A DNA stretch of 64,000 nt from Flavobacteriaceae bacterium Ga0077528 (GTDB lineage Bacteria; Bacteroidota; Bacteroidia; Flavobacteriales; Flavobacteriaceae), in NCBI GenBank assembly GCA_001464475.1, contig LNDX01000001.1, positions 682,001-746,000 of the forward strand, given 5' to 3'. Shown in pieces: positions 51,529-62,004 of the stretch (position 1 is its first letter; each line of letters opens with the position of its first letter). Under the pieces are notes generated by a model. It was given only the letters and a program-made list of their open reading frames with translations, was not told the origin of the DNA and ran no database searches. The position numbers and the translations under genes are program-made.

Positions 51529-54387
51529 TCAATGCGCTTCCAACCAATTTTTCCCAACACCAATTTCAACATCCAACGGAACATCCATTTTGAAGGCGTT
51601 TTCCATTTCGTGTTTAATCATTGGTTTGATTTTTTCTAATTCAGAGTTGTGAACGTCAAATACAAGTTCGTCATGAACCTGAAGTAACATTTTTGATTTC
51701 CAATTCTCAGAAGTTAGTTTTTTATGAATATTAATCATTGCAATTTTGATGATATCGGCTGCTGAACCTTGAATTGGTGCGTTTACAGCATTTCGTTCAG
51801 CGCCACTTTTTACCATCATGTTGGCGGAATTGATGTCTTTTAAATAACGTCTTCTTCCTAAAACTGTTTGCACATAACCGTTTTCTCTTGCAAAATCAAC
51901 TTGATTTGACATATAAGATTTCAGTTTTGGATACGTCGCATAATACGCATCAATCAACTCAGCACTTTCTTTACGAGAAAGCGATGTTTGATTAGAAAGT
52001 CCGAACGCAGAAACACCATAGATGATTCCGAAATTCACGGTTTTTGCATTGCTACGTTGTTCTTTTGTAACTTCTTCTAACGGAACATTGAACACTTTTG
52101 CAGCCGTACTTCGGTGAATATCTTCGTTATTTTGAAACGCTTTAATCATATTTTCTTCACCAGAAAGTGCTGCAATAATTCGGAGTTCTATTTGCGAATA
52201 ATCGGCAGATAACAAGGTGTAATTTTCATCACGAGCAATAAATGCTTTTCTAATTAATCGTCCTCTTTCGGTACGAATCGGAATGTTTTGCAAGTTTGGA
52301 TTATTCGAACTCAAACGACCAGTTGCAGCAACCGTTTGCATATAATCGGTGTGAACACGTCCAGTTTTTTTATCGACTTGGTTTGGCAAGGCATCGATGT
52401 AAGTACTTTGCAATTTCACCATTTGACGCCATTCCAAAATATCTTTCACAATTTGATGGTCGTTGGCTAAATAACTCAAAACTTCTTCTCCAGTTGCGTA
52501 TTGACCGGTTTTGGTCTTCTTTTGTTTTGCTCCGCCAATTTTCATTTTGTCAAATAAAACGTCACCCAATTGTTTTGGTGAAGCCAAATTGAATTTCTCA
52601 CCAGCGGTTTCATATATTTTTTGTTCCAATTCAGAACTTTCTTTTGCCATTTCAACCGACATTTCTTTCAAGAAAGGAACGTCAAGATTGATTCCTTCCA
52701 ATTCCATTGCAGCCAAAACTGGAATAAGTGGAATTTCGATTTCATCAAAAAGTTTTTTGGTTTCGGCTTTGTCTAGAATCGGACTGAAATTTTGTTTTAA
52801 TTGAAACGTTACATCAGCATCTTCGGCAGCGTACTCTTTGATTTCCTCCAAAGAAACATCGCGCATTGATTTTTGATTTTTACCTTTTTTACCAATTAAA
52901 TCTTCAATTGATTTTGGCGAATATTTCAAATAAGTTTCACTTAAAACATCCATATTGTGGCGCATATCAGGATTGATCAAATAATGCGCAATCATCGTAT
53001 CGAATAATTTTCCTTTGATTTGAACTCCATAATTGGAAAGAATTTTCAAATCATATTTTATGTTTTGACCAATTTTCTCGATGTTTTCATTTTCAAAAAA
53101 TGGCTTGAATTTATCAACTAAAACTTGCGCTTCTTCTTGATTTTCTGGAAATGGAACGTAAAATGCTTCGCCTTTTTGCCAAGAAAATGACATTCCAACC
53201 AATTCGGCATTCAAAGCATCAATTCCAGTGGTTTCGGTATCAAAACATACTGAAGTTTGATTGAGTAAATTTTGCAAAAACAATTTTGTTCCCAAATCAC
53301 CATGAATAATAGTATAATTATGGTTGGTAGTTTCTAAAGTGGCGTAAAACGAATTTGGTTTTGCATCATCACTTTCTTCATCAGAAAATCCGAACAAATC
53401 AAATTGATCTTCGTTGGTTTTTTTGGCTGGAGCTTTTTTCGCAGGTTGTGGCGTATCGCTTGAAGTTCCATTACCATTTGTGTCAATCTCGTCGTATTCT
53501 TTTCCAGTTCCAAAATATTTGTCAAACTGCGCTTTCATTTGACGGAATTCCAATTCGTTGAACAACGCATCAGTTTTTTCAACATCAGGTTTTGAAAGTT
53601 CAAAATCTTCTGCATTAAATTCCACAGGACAATCGAGTAAGATAGTAGCTAATTTTTTTGACAATAATCCCAACTCAGCATTGGCTTCAATTTTATCTTT
53701 AATCGCACCTTTTAGTTCGTGTGTATTCGCCAAAAGATTTTCCATCGAACCATATTCTTTTAAGAATTTCTTCGCTGTTTTTTCACCAACGCCAGGCAAT
53801 CCCGGAATATTATCGGCTGCATCACCCATCATTCCTAAGAAATCTATTACTTGTTCTGGTCGTTCGATTTCAAATTTTTCTAAGACTTCTGGAATTCCCC
53901 AAATTTCGATGTCGTTACCCATTCTCGCAGGTTTGTACATAAAAATATTTTCTGAAACCAATTGTGCAAAATCCTTATCGGGTGTAACCATATATACTTT
54001 GAAACCTTCTTTCTCAGCTTGTTTAGCCAACGTTCCAATTAAATCATCGGCTTCAAAACCCGCTTTTTCCATAATTGGAATGTGCATCGCTTTCAACAAT
54101 TCTTGAATATACGGAACGGCAATTTTAATCGCTTCAGGTGTTTCATCACGATGCGCTTTGTATTCTTGGTACATTTCGTAACGGTAATCGCTTCCGCCTT
54201 TGTCAAAAGCTACGGCTAAATGATCGGGTTTTTCACGTTTGATAACATCCATCAAAGCATTCATAAATCCCATAATGGCCGAAGTATCCATTCCTTTAGA
54301 ATTGATTCTAGGGTTTTTTATAAAGGCAAAATAACCGCGAAAGATTAGTGCGTAGGCATCAAGAAGGTAAAGGCGTTTTTGTGACAT
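51529..54387 (-). CDS. polA: DNA polymerase I
   Basis: PolA fills gaps and removes RNA primers. The 952-residue product has a 5'-nuclease (about 1-290; LYLLDAYALIFRGYFAF, KAGFEADDLIGTLA, GLPGVGEKTAKKFL), an intact 3'-5' exonuclease (CFDTETTGIDALN at about 380) and the polymerase motifs DYSQIELRIIAAL, NAKTVNFGIIYGVSAFGL and QVHDELVFDV. The DxE exonuclease motif is present, so proofreading should be active, unlike in Taq polymerase. The frame is open to 54429, but the ATG at 54385-54387 (MSQKRLYLLDAYA) fits the family. Confidence 0.96.
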   Translation of the reverse strand: MSQKRLYLLDAYALIFRGYFAFIKNPRINSKGMDTSAIMGFMNALMDVIKREKPDHLAVAFDKGGSDYRYEMYQEYKAHRDETPEAIKIAVPYIQELLKAMHIPIMEKAGFEADDLIGTLAKQAEKEGFKVYMVTPDKDFAQLVSENIFMYKPARMGNDIEIWGIPEVLEKFEIERPEQVIDFLGMMGDAADNIPGLPGVGEKTAKKFLKEYGSMENLLANTHELKGAIKDKIEANAELGLLSKKLATILLDCPVEFNAEDFELSKPDVEKTDALFNELEFRQMKAQFDKYFGTGKEYDEIDTNGNGTSSDTPQPAKKAPAKKTNEDQFDLFGFSDEESDDAKPNSFYATLETTNHNYTIIHGDLGTKLFLQNLLNQTSVCFDTETTGIDALNAELVGMSFSWQKGEAFYVPFPENQEEAQVLVDKFKPFFENENIEKIGQNIKYDLKILSNYGVQIKGKLFDTMIAHYLINPDMRHNMDVLSETYLKYSPKSIEDLIGKKGKNQKSMRDVSLEEIKEYAAEDADVTFQLKQNFSPILDKAETKKLFDEIEIPLIPVLAAMELEGINLDVPFLKEMSVEMAKESSELEQKIYETAGEKFNLASPKQLGDVLFDKMKIGGAKQKKTKTGQYATGEEVLSYLANDHQIVKDILEWRQMVKLQSTYIDALPNQVDKKTGRVHTDYMQTVAATGRLSSNNPNLQNIPIRTERGRLIRKAFIARDENYTLLSADYSQIELRIIAALSGEENMIKAFQNNEDIHRSTAAKVFNVPLEEVTKEQRSNAKTVNFGIIYGVSAFGLSNQTSLSRKESAELIDAYYATYPKLKSYMSNQVDFARENGYVQTVLGRRRYLKDINSANMMVKSGAERNAVNAPIQGSAADIIKIAMINIHKKLTSENWKSKMLLQVHDELVFDVHNSELEKIKPMIKHEMENAFKMDVPLDVEIGVGKNWLEAH

Positions 54388-54708
54388 TTTATTATAATTA
54401 GAGTGTAAAAATAATAAACAAATCCTCATTTCGTGAATTGAAATTGGGATTTCATGAAAAACTTTAATTCTCTTGTTTTAAAAGTATTTATTTTGAATAA
54501 AATTCAAAAATATGGCAGTTATTTTAAAACATTTAGATTTAAAATTTATCTTCTTAGCGCTTTTTGTTTTAGTTGTAATTGGTTTGTGTTTGTACCATAT
54601 TTTTTTTCTGTAATATTGATTTTAGTGAATTATTTTGGTTGGTTCATGAAAAAAAGTATTGGTACAAAACAATTTTATCTATTTTTATATTCTTAATTAA
54701 ACCAATAA

Positions 54709-57645
54709 GTGCAAATTCAAACTTTTTTTTCTTTGAATAAATTTCTGTCAAAAAGTATTTTATTTTTTGTGCTTTTTTTTGTGCCTATTGTAAATGCTCA
54801 AGAACCATTTATACGTAAAATTTCCTTTCTTGAAGGTTTGCCATCGGATGTTATTTACGATATGTACGTAAGTAAAAAAGGATTGCTTTATTTGGGAACC
54901 GATAAAGGATTGGTTTCGTATGATGGTGTTCATTTTACATTATATCCATTTGATGAAAATTTAAGTAATTCGGTCAATTCTATACAGGAAGATGAAAACG
55001 GATTAATTTATTGTAAGAACTTTTCTAATCAGATCTATTATTTGCATAACGAGCAATTAAACTTGGATAAAGACTTCGATAAATTAATTGCAAAAAAGAA
55101 ATTATCTGTAGTTGAATTTAGTGTTTTAGGTAAAAATAAAGTTTTGTTAACACCAAATGAATTTTATTCTTTTACAAATCATAAGCCATTATTAATTTAT
55201 CAATCTGAAATGCTACTTGATAAAAATGATTTTATGCATTTAGCCTACAATACTAGCAATGCATCTTATTATATATCAAGCATTCAAAACATATTAATTT
55301 TTAAGAATAATAAGCTAACTGAAAAAATAAAGTCTAGTTCTAATCATAAAATTTTAGAAATACATCAGGGTAAAATTTGCTTAAGTACAAAATCAGTAGC
55401 TAATGAAATTATAGCTTTAGGGAAAGTTATTTCTACTAAAAATTTAGTCAACACAAGTTTAAATAAGTTAAGCAGTTGTGAGTCAGAATTGTGGATTTGT
55501 ACTAATGATGGTATTTTTGAAGTAAATACTACTACAAGTAAAATAGAAAACGGCTTTTTACAAGGGAAAAGAATTTCAGACATTGTAAAAGACAAAGAAG
55601 GAAATCGTTGGGTTAGTACCTTGGATAACGGCTTATTTTTCTTGCCCAACTTAAAGTTGAAAAATTTAGCTATTAAAGAAATAGAAGACCAAAAGAAACC
55701 TAATTTTTCTAGGGTTAAAATTGCTAAAAATGGACATTTTTTTGTTGCTACATCGACAGGTTGCATTTTTGAATTTGACGAAAATGGAAATCAACTACTA
55801 AAATACCAGTCAGAAAATAAAACTGAAATAGAGTTTATTACATTATTTAACAACTTAATAATTACCTCGGCAGGAGTTTTTAAAATTGGAAATGCCAAAC
55901 CAATTACCAATGAAAAAATGTATTTAGGTAAGGAAGTTGCAGTAGATAATTATGGGAATTTTGTCATGGCATCTTCTTCTTATGCAGGATTATTAGCCAA
56001 TGATTTAAAATCTAAATTAGTAATTCCGAAAAATTACAATAAATATTCTCTTAGAAAATTCGGTTTAACTGCAAGTTTTTTATGTTTTAGAGAACGTAGA
56101 GCAAGAACCGTTTTTTTTGATAAAATTTCTAATATTTACTATGTTGCTTATAATGATGATTTGTATTATTATGACAAAAAAGGAAATCAAAATATAATTA
56201 AACTGCCAAATGGTGAACCTATTATTGCTTCGGAAATAATTCAAAACAATGATGGAAATTTATGGATAGCAACGACTCAAAAAGGGATTATTCAATTAAA
56301 AAATCAAAAAGTAGTTACACATTTAACTTCTAAAAACAAACTTACTAGTAATAATTGTAGAAGAATTGAAATTGATAACCAAACGTTATGGATTTTAAAT
56401 GATAAAGGCATTGAAACGTATAATTTTAATACTAATGAAGTAAAAAATGCAAGTACTAATTTATGCATGAAAGGCATAACAATTAATGATTTTATTATTA
56501 AAAATAATACTATAGCCTTCATTACCAATGAAGGTGTTTTTTATACAAATAAAAGTATTGTTTCTAATGATTATGTTCCTCAATTTGAATTTACAAATTT
56601 TTGGATTAATAACCACAAAGTATCTTTTGAAAATGATTTAGTTTTAGATTACAAACAAAATAATATTCAAATTGACTTTAGAACGATTCATTACAAAAGT
56701 TTAGGCGATTATACTTATGAATATCGATTTAAAAATCAAGATGATAAATGGTACACCTTAACTTCTGATGCTTCTAATGTTAAGTTTGTTTCTTTAAAAT
56801 CAGGGAATTATGTGTTTCAAATTAGAGTAAAATATGGTAATTTGAAGACTGAAATTAAAGAGTTGCATTTTGAAATTAAAAAGCCTTTTTGGTTGCAATG
56901 GTGGTTTGTTGCTTTAGAGATTTTGGCGATTGTTTTTTTAGTTTATTGGGTAAATAAACGAGCCGTTTTGAGAACTAAAAAAAGACAAGAAGTGAAAGAG
57001 CAATTGGCTTTGTCTCAATTAACAGCTTTGCGTTCGCAGATGAATCCGCATTTTATGTTTAATGTTTTGAATTCGGTTCAAGGGTTAATTTATTCTAATC
57101 AAAAAAGTAAGGCTAGTGAATACTTAGGGAAATTCTCCGATTTGATGCGAAAAATATTAGAAGCATCTGATAAAAAAGATATCACTGTTGAAAAAGAATT
57201 TGAATTGTTGGATATGTACGTTTCATTAGAGAAATCGCGCTTTGAAAACGATTTTGAATATAAAATTAATCTTCCAACGACGCTCGATTTAAGTCAGTAT
57301 GTTATTCCGTCGATGATTATTCAACCTTTTGTTGAAAACGCAATCAAACACGGATTAATGCACAAAAAAGGATTGAAAGAGCTGACTATTTCAGGCGAAA
57401 TACAAAATAATTATTGGCGATTTATTATTGATGACAATGGTGTAGGAAGAGCGAAAGCAGAACAAATAAACAAAAGTTTCAAAGGTCATAAATCATTTGC
57501 GACCAATGCCATTGGAAGTAGAATAAGTTTAATAAATAAAATTTCTTCCTCCAAAATTGAGATTGCGATTGAAGATAAAATGTCCAATACTAAAGAATCT
57601 TTAGGAACTAAAATCACGATTTTGATTCCTGTTAAAATACTATAA
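54709..57645 (+). CDS. Membrane sensor kinase with beta-propeller sensor (LytS/YehU-type)
   Basis: The 978-residue protein begins with a signal segment (about 12-30), then a two-propeller sensor with Reg_prop-type blades (YLGTDKGLVSYDGVHF, GNRWVSTLDNGLFFL, LWIATTQKGIIQLK), a Y_Y_Y-like domain (YEYRFKNQDDKWYTL) and one membrane helix (about 728-748). The His_kinase domain has the phospho-acceptor H781 in QMNPHFMFNVLNSVQG and an ATP domain (PFVENAIKHGLMHKKG, DDNGVGRAKAEQ). The start is uncertain: no upstream ATG in frame; GTG at 54709 or TTG at 54733. It forms a two-gene unit with the LytTR regulator. Confidence 0.88.
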   Translation: MQIQTFFSLNKFLSKSILFFVLFFVPIVNAQEPFIRKISFLEGLPSDVIYDMYVSKKGLLYLGTDKGLVSYDGVHFTLYPFDENLSNSVNSIQEDENGLIYCKNFSNQIYYLHNEQLNLDKDFDKLIAKKKLSVVEFSVLGKNKVLLTPNEFYSFTNHKPLLIYQSEMLLDKNDFMHLAYNTSNASYYISSIQNILIFKNNKLTEKIKSSSNHKILEIHQGKICLSTKSVANEIIALGKVISTKNLVNTSLNKLSSCESELWICTNDGIFEVNTTTSKIENGFLQGKRISDIVKDKEGNRWVSTLDNGLFFLPNLKLKNLAIKEIEDQKKPNFSRVKIAKNGHFFVATSTGCIFEFDENGNQLLKYQSENKTEIEFITLFNNLIITSAGVFKIGNAKPITNEKMYLGKEVAVDNYGNFVMASSSYAGLLANDLKSKLVIPKNYNKYSLRKFGLTASFLCFRERRARTVFFDKISNIYYVAYNDDLYYYDKKGNQNIIKLPNGEPIIASEIIQNNDGNLWIATTQKGIIQLKNQKVVTHLTSKNKLTSNNCRRIEIDNQTLWILNDKGIETYNFNTNEVKNASTNLCMKGITINDFIIKNNTIAFITNEGVFYTNKSIVSNDYVPQFEFTNFWINNHKVSFENDLVLDYKQNNIQIDFRTIHYKSLGDYTYEYRFKNQDDKWYTLTSDASNVKFVSLKSGNYVFQIRVKYGNLKTEIKELHFEIKKPFWLQWWFVALEILAIVFLVYWVNKRAVLRTKKRQEVKEQLALSQLTALRSQMNPHFMFNVLNSVQGLIYSNQKSKASEYLGKFSDLMRKILEASDKKDITVEKEFELLDMYVSLEKSRFENDFEYKINLPTTLDLSQYVIPSMIIQPFVENAIKHGLMHKKGLKELTISGEIQNNYWRFIIDDNGVGRAKAEQINKSFKGHKSFATNAIGSRISLINKISSSKIEIAIEDKMSNTKESLGTKITILIPVKIL

Positions 57646-57648
57646 ATT

Positions 57649-58389
57649 ATGAGAGCAATTATTGTAGACGATGAATTAAATGCTAGGCTTGCTTTACGCG
57701 GAATTATTGAGGAAAATTTTCCAGAAATAGAAATTGTTGCAGAAAACGCTGATGTTCCTAATGCTGTAAAATCGATTCACTCGTTTCAACCTGAATTGGT
57801 GTTTTTGGATATTGCTATGCCAGGTTATTCTGGTTTAGAATTGCTTAAATTTTTTGATGAAAACAGTATTAATTTCAAAATTATTTTTGTTACCGCTTAT
57901 ACTGAATATGCTATAAATGCTTTTGAATTATCGGCAGTTGATTATATTTTGAAACCTGTTAGAATTGATGCTTTACAGCGTGCTTTGTCAAAAGTAAACG
58001 ATAACAAATCGATAGAATCATTAAAAGTTTTACAAAGTAATTTAGATATTCCACAGCACAAAAAAATAGCATTGAATACTGGTGATGGAATTACCTTTAT
58101 AGAACTACAAGATATTTTGTATTTAAAAGCTGACGGATCGTATACTCATTTCTTTATTTCAAATAAAAGTAAAATCACGGTAAGTAAAAAAATCGCCGAG
58201 TTTGAGCGTTTAGAACAAGTGAGTAATTTTATGCGAATTCATAGAAGTCATATCATCAATTTAGAACGCATTCAGAAAATTTTAAAACAAGATGGCGGAA
58301 CTGTTATTATGGATAATGGCGATGAATTATCGATTTCAGCAGATAGAAAAACTGCTTTGTTAGAAAAATTCGAATCGTTTAGATTCTAA
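57649..58389 (+). CDS. LytTR family response regulator
   Basis: The 246-residue protein has a receiver domain (acidic D7-D8, phospho-acceptor D54 in LVFLDIAMPGYSG, conserved K in DYILKPVR) and a LytTR DNA-binding domain (about 140-246; GDGITFIELQDILYLKADGSY, FMRIHRSHIIN). Its gene begins 3 bases after the kinase stop, so the two act as a pair: the sensed signal passes by phosphotransfer to this DNA-binding regulator. The target genes are not visible. Confidence 0.95.
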   Translation: MRAIIVDDELNARLALRGIIEENFPEIEIVAENADVPNAVKSIHSFQPELVFLDIAMPGYSGLELLKFFDENSINFKIIFVTAYTEYAINAFELSAVDYILKPVRIDALQRALSKVNDNKSIESLKVLQSNLDIPQHKKIALNTGDGITFIELQDILYLKADGSYTHFFISNKSKITVSKKIAEFERLEQVSNFMRIHRSHIINLERIQKILKQDGGTVIMDNGDELSISADRKTALLEKFESFRF

Positions 58390-58428
58390 AAAAAACCGCT
58401 TCAGAAATTAATCCGAAACGGTTTTCTA
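58389..58428. terminator. Bidirectional terminator
   Basis: AAACCGCTTC / GAAACGGTTT with an internal loop, A-rich upstream and T-rich downstream, serves the LytTR gene and the convergent small exported-protein gene. Confidence 0.7.
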
Positions 58429-58449
58429 AAAAAAACTACTACTTTATTT

Positions 58450-58764
58450 TTATAACTTACTCAATAATTGCACTTTTCCGTGCATTTCTTTTGTTGCTGT
58501 TAGAATTAGATTTCCTTTTTTACCTTTCTCATAATAGTGTAATTTATCGCCTTCTTCCATTTTTATTGTGGTAGTTGCGTTTTTAGTTAAACTATAGCTT
58601 CCGCCACTTCCTGCATTGATAACTTTTACTTCATTATCGGTATCATTTTTTATTTTGATATCGAATTTTTCAGTGATTGTAATTTCTTTATTTAAAACGA
58701 CTTGGTTTGATTTCATAGACATTAAACTTAATGCTAAGAATAAAAGGAGGATTGTTTTCTTCAT
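58450..58764 (-). CDS. Small exported protein, unknown
   Basis: The 104-residue protein has a signal peptide (about 1-19) and a short beta-rich body (EITITEKFDIKIKNDTDNEV, VINAGSGGSYSLTKNATTTI, KVQLLSKL). The pattern suggests a small Ig-like or nuclear-transport-like beta domain, but I recognise no family. It lies 12 bases behind the gene at 58777-59814 and is probably co-transcribed with it. Confidence 0.6.
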   Translation of the reverse strand: MKKTILLLFLALSLMSMKSNQVVLNKEITITEKFDIKIKNDTDNEVKVINAGSGGSYSLTKNATTTIKMEEGDKLHYYEKGKKGNLILTATKEMHGKVQLLSKL

Positions 58765-58776
58765 GATGTATAATTA

Positions 58777-59814
58777 TTATTTGTATTGCATGATGTTTTC
58801 TGTATCGGCAATTGCAATTCCTGGCGATGTAGATTTGACATAGAAATTACCAGCAAAATTTTGTCCGCTACCATCTTCTCTTACTGCTGTATACTGAAAT
58901 GCCACATACTTTGTTTTGTATTTATTTAAAGCTGGAATATTTGAATCGGTGATTGAATTATTCTTACATACAACTACAAATAAAATTTGCCTAGCAATTT
59001 CTTTTTGAGTTAAAGGGTCTTTTATTGATGTGTATAGCTGATCTTTAGTGTTTTCGTATGCATATAATGGTTCCAAATGAGTAATTCCTTTTTCTGCAAA
59101 ATGCTTTTTCAATGCTGCTGGAGCCGCTAATCTTGCTTTATCATAAGTTGCGTTTTTTACATACGTAACTCTATCTGGTAATTTTGAACCTTTGTCAATG
59201 CTTTTTACAAATTCATTGTATTTCTGGTTCTCTAAAACAGTTTTGGTCTTTAATGATTCGGGTGTGTAATCCTTTAGTTTTTCTTTATCTTTTGAAAGCA
59301 CTAAATATCCACAGTTCAATACCCCATCAGAAAAATCAACCAGCATCCATTTTAAATAACCTCGAACTTTTACTTCTGCTTTTCCTGGCTCTGTAAAGTA
59401 TGAATATGATCCATACCTCACCATTCCTGCATTGTTTGTCTTTTCACAACCACCACAAATATTATTTTCCCATGTGTAAGCTGCTTTAGATTCTCCATTC
59501 CATGCAAAAATGACTTTATCACTTTTTCCTGACTCCCATCTTTTTATTTGTATGGTTTCTCCATCTGCTGGCAATTGACCTTTCGCACTTTCTACAATGG
59601 CTTCATTTGCATCAGTAGGTGGTAGAAATTTAAAATAATAATTTCCAAAAATGGTTCCGGGTTCGTCTTCTATCAACACTTCTTTAGTGTTCTTGTTATT
59701 GGAAGATTTTTTTTCTTTTTTATTGGCTAATCTTTCCAATAAACTTTGAGCATTGGTATGTGAACTTGTTGTTAGTAAAACTCCTAAAAGAGCACCTAAG
59801 ATTACTTTTTTCAT
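58777..59814 (-). CDS. Exported protein of unknown function (345 residues)
   Basis: The protein starts with a signal peptide (about 1-22, ending THTNAQ) and a basic, Lys/Asn-rich stretch (LANKKEKKSSNNKNTKEV). It continues with a body containing AYTWENNICGGCEKTNNAGM (CxxC) and PEPGKAEVKVRGYLKWM-like segments, ending in GIAIADTENIMQYK. The two cysteines could form a disulfide or bind metal; I recognise no domain. It is one base from the T9SS protein gene upstream on the same strand and may share its transcript. Confidence 0.6.
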   Translation of the reverse strand: MKKVILGALLGVLLTTSSHTNAQSLLERLANKKEKKSSNNKNTKEVLIEDEPGTIFGNYYFKFLPPTDANEAIVESAKGQLPADGETIQIKRWESGKSDKVIFAWNGESKAAYTWENNICGGCEKTNNAGMVRYGSYSYFTEPGKAEVKVRGYLKWMLVDFSDGVLNCGYLVLSKDKEKLKDYTPESLKTKTVLENQKYNEFVKSIDKGSKLPDRVTYVKNATYDKARLAAPAALKKHFAEKGITHLEPLYAYENTKDQLYTSIKDPLTQKEIARQILFVVVCKNNSITDSNIPALNKYKTKYVAFQYTAVREDGSGQNFAGNFYVKSTSPGIAIADTENIMQYK

Positions 59815-59815
59815 A

Positions 59816-61735
59816 TTATTTTATAATTAATTTTTGTGTTGCTATTGCATTGTTGGAATCTTCAATACGAACTAAATACATTCCTCTAGATAAAGTAGAT
59901 ACATTTATATCTTTTGAAGTAGAGGTTACTACTTTTTGACCTTGTAAAGAATATATTTCTACTAATTTTACTTCATTTTCCATTTCAATTGAGAAATTAT
60001 CTGAAGTTGGATTTGGATAGATTGTTGCTTTTAGGTTTTGAGAGTTAAATTCCTGATTTGTAAGGGTTGACTCAGAATTGTAAACTGCCAAAGCTTCTGT
60101 AGCAGTTAATGCTGTATCAAAAATTGTGAAATCATCCAAATACATATTGCTTGTATTTCCTGTTCCATTTGGATAAGCACCTATTAATAAAGTTTCATTG
60201 CCTCCAGTATTAAGTGATGAACTTGTTGTGAAAATTTGAGTTCCATTTTTGTAAGTTGTAACTGTTCCAGATGAAGGGCTTTCATTTTTATAAACCAATA
60301 CATAATGATCCCAGTTTGTAGTGTAAGGTGCAGATCCAAAATAATCATTACCTGAACCCCAAGTAAAGTTTACAAAGTTTGCTGCTGATCCTCCATTTGT
60401 TACATAGGCTCCATATGCACTTGAGGTTGATGCATTTCCCCAAGAAAATATAGTATGAGTAATATCTGAGACTCTTTTAATCCAGAACGAAACGCTTCTC
60501 GAGTTTCTTAATAAAGGCAAACCACTAATTGTTGAAGTTAAAATTTGATTATTGATGTAAACAGCTTTGTTAACCTCTCCAAAACGGTTTTCTACAAAAG
60601 TAGGAGTGCTTCCAGAATAAACGGTCAAAGTTTTTAGTCCGTCAGAACTTACTAAGTTGTTATTAAAAGGGAACTTGACTACATTGCTACTTGGAACTTC
60701 GTCATATATATTTGATAATGTTGTGCCAGAGGAATTTGTTGCTTCTACTTGAAAATAATATCTTGTTGCAGCTGTTAATCCAGTTAATGTAATGTTTATT
60801 GGGGTTGTATTAGTTCCTGTTGCAGTACCTCCAGTTACTGAATTAGTTAAAGTTGTTGGTGATGTTCCATAACGTATTATTGATGTTGTGGAACTACCAT
60901 TAGCGTTTAGATTATAACTAACAGTTTTTGATGTGCTTGAGACATTTGTTGTAGTTAAGTTTGAAATAAATGGTTGTTCAGTTTGAATTGCTAAAACTTC
61001 TGCTGGAGTTAAACGAACGCTGTAAATTAATACCTTATCAATTTTACCTTTGAAATTGTTGTTTGAAGATATTGTTTTTCCTAAAATTAATTTTTCAGTA
61101 GCACTATTGTATGCAGTTGGCTGATTATCAGGAGTAATAACCGCTCTCATCGCATTTCCCATATATTCTCCATTATAATATACTCTTAAAGCGCCACCAA
61201 TATTAGGAGGAAGTTCAGGTCCATAGGTCATCGTGATAGTGTTCCAACCATTAGAAATATCAGCAACGTAACCAGATACTCCCAAGTATCCAAAACTTCC
61301 TGAAGTAGGATTGTTATTAAAAACACCACATTGTAGGAAATAAGAACCGCCAGTTTTTAACAAACGCATATAAGTTTCACCGAGTTTTAAAAAAGTCACA
61401 TACTGATTATTAGCAAGACCATTTAGCCAAACACTATCAAAATTTACTTTTACTGAAATTGACATTTGAGTAGGACCAGCCATTAGTTGCGAATTAGATG
61501 AAAATGGATATTCTATTGTTTCTCCTAAATTAAAATTTCCAGCAGCAGAACTATTGTTAAAAGCGTCAGTTGTTAATGATGCTGTATTAATATTTGAAAT
61601 TGCGGGTCCAAAAGATGATGTATCTGTGTAGTTTCCGTTAAAATCTTGTCTGTAAACCAAGAAATTTGTTGGCACTTGAGCGAATCCGTTCATTCCTACA
61701 AAAGCGATTGTAATAAGAAGTAATATTTTTTTCAT
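59816..61735 (-). CDS. T9SS-secreted protein with LamG-like and FN3 domains
   Basis: The start at 61733-61735 gives MKKILLLITIAFVGMNGFAQ, a signal peptide; an earlier ATG at 61762 adds a poor leader. The body (639 residues) has two concanavalin/LamG-like domains (about 30-240; FKGKIDKVLIYSVRLTPAEV; and about 340-540; NMYLDDFTIFDTALTATEAL) around an FN3 domain (about 250-340). It ends in a type A T9SS sorting domain (last 70 residues; IYPNPTSDNFSIEMENEV to QKLIIK). It is therefore secreted or displayed on the surface, likely as a sugar-binding or adhesive protein. Confidence 0.85.
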   Translation of the reverse strand: MKKILLLITIAFVGMNGFAQVPTNFLVYRQDFNGNYTDTSSFGPAISNINTASLTTDAFNNSSAAGNFNLGETIEYPFSSNSQLMAGPTQMSISVKVNFDSVWLNGLANNQYVTFLKLGETYMRLLKTGGSYFLQCGVFNNNPTSGSFGYLGVSGYVADISNGWNTITMTYGPELPPNIGGALRVYYNGEYMGNAMRAVITPDNQPTAYNSATEKLILGKTISSNNNFKGKIDKVLIYSVRLTPAEVLAIQTEQPFISNLTTTNVSSTSKTVSYNLNANGSSTTSIIRYGTSPTTLTNSVTGGTATGTNTTPINITLTGLTAATRYYFQVEATNSSGTTLSNIYDEVPSSNVVKFPFNNNLVSSDGLKTLTVYSGSTPTFVENRFGEVNKAVYINNQILTSTISGLPLLRNSRSVSFWIKRVSDITHTIFSWGNASTSSAYGAYVTNGGSAANFVNFTWGSGNDYFGSAPYTTNWDHYVLVYKNESPSSGTVTTYKNGTQIFTTSSSLNTGGNETLLIGAYPNGTGNTSNMYLDDFTIFDTALTATEALAVYNSESTLTNQEFNSQNLKATIYPNPTSDNFSIEMENEVKLVEIYSLQGQKVVTSTSKDINVSTLSRGMYLVRIEDSNNAIATQKLIIK

Positions 61736-61859
61736 AAATAAATAGTTTAAATTCAGTAGCAAAAGTCAATAAATCAGTTGTGTTAAATTTTAACATTTCA
61801 TGAAACCATGGTTTTTTTTCATGAAACACATTTTTTATTAGTTAGAATGATTTTTATAT

Positions 61860-61898
61860 TAAAAAAACCGCAACTTCAAGAGTAAAGTTGCGGTTGGC
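61860..61898 (-). terminator. Rho-independent terminator
   Basis: The stem ACCGCAACTT / AAGTTGCGGT with a CAAGAGTA loop is followed on the minus strand by TTTTTTTTT. It ends the transcript of the 28-codon gene and the gene at 62005-62904. Confidence 0.85.
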
Positions 61899-61916
61899 CA
61901 ATTTTTTACATTGGGT

Positions 61917-62003
61917 TTAAAAACTAAAAACTATCATTGCTAAAATTAAGGTATACAATGTGGTGAGTGTAATTTCAAGACGATATTTTTCAATAATTTT
62001 CAT
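61917..62003 (-). CDS. Candidate 28-residue membrane peptide
   Basis: MKIIEKYRLEITLTTLYTLI followed by LAMIVFSF and a stop: a charged head and one hydrophobic helix. It begins one base after the stop of the T9SS protein gene (62005-62904) and ends just before the terminator, so it would be on the same mRNA. Peptides of this kind exist in Flavobacterium, but none is identified here; the coding call rests on position and the clear helix only. Confidence 0.4.
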   Translation of the reverse strand: MKIIEKYRLEITLTTLYTLILAMIVFSF

Positions 62004-62004
62004 A

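Noticed and set aside
53558..54106. A 182-codon plus-strand reading frame opposite polA
   Set aside because: It is antisense to the conserved 5'-nuclease domain of polA, with composition expected from antisense reading.
54454..54696. An 80-codon hydrophobic reading frame between polA and the sensor kinase gene
   Set aside because: It has no family resemblance, starts beside the polA upstream region and is AT-rich by chance; the sensor kinase reading frame begins right after it. I see nothing else certain in this 320-base gap.
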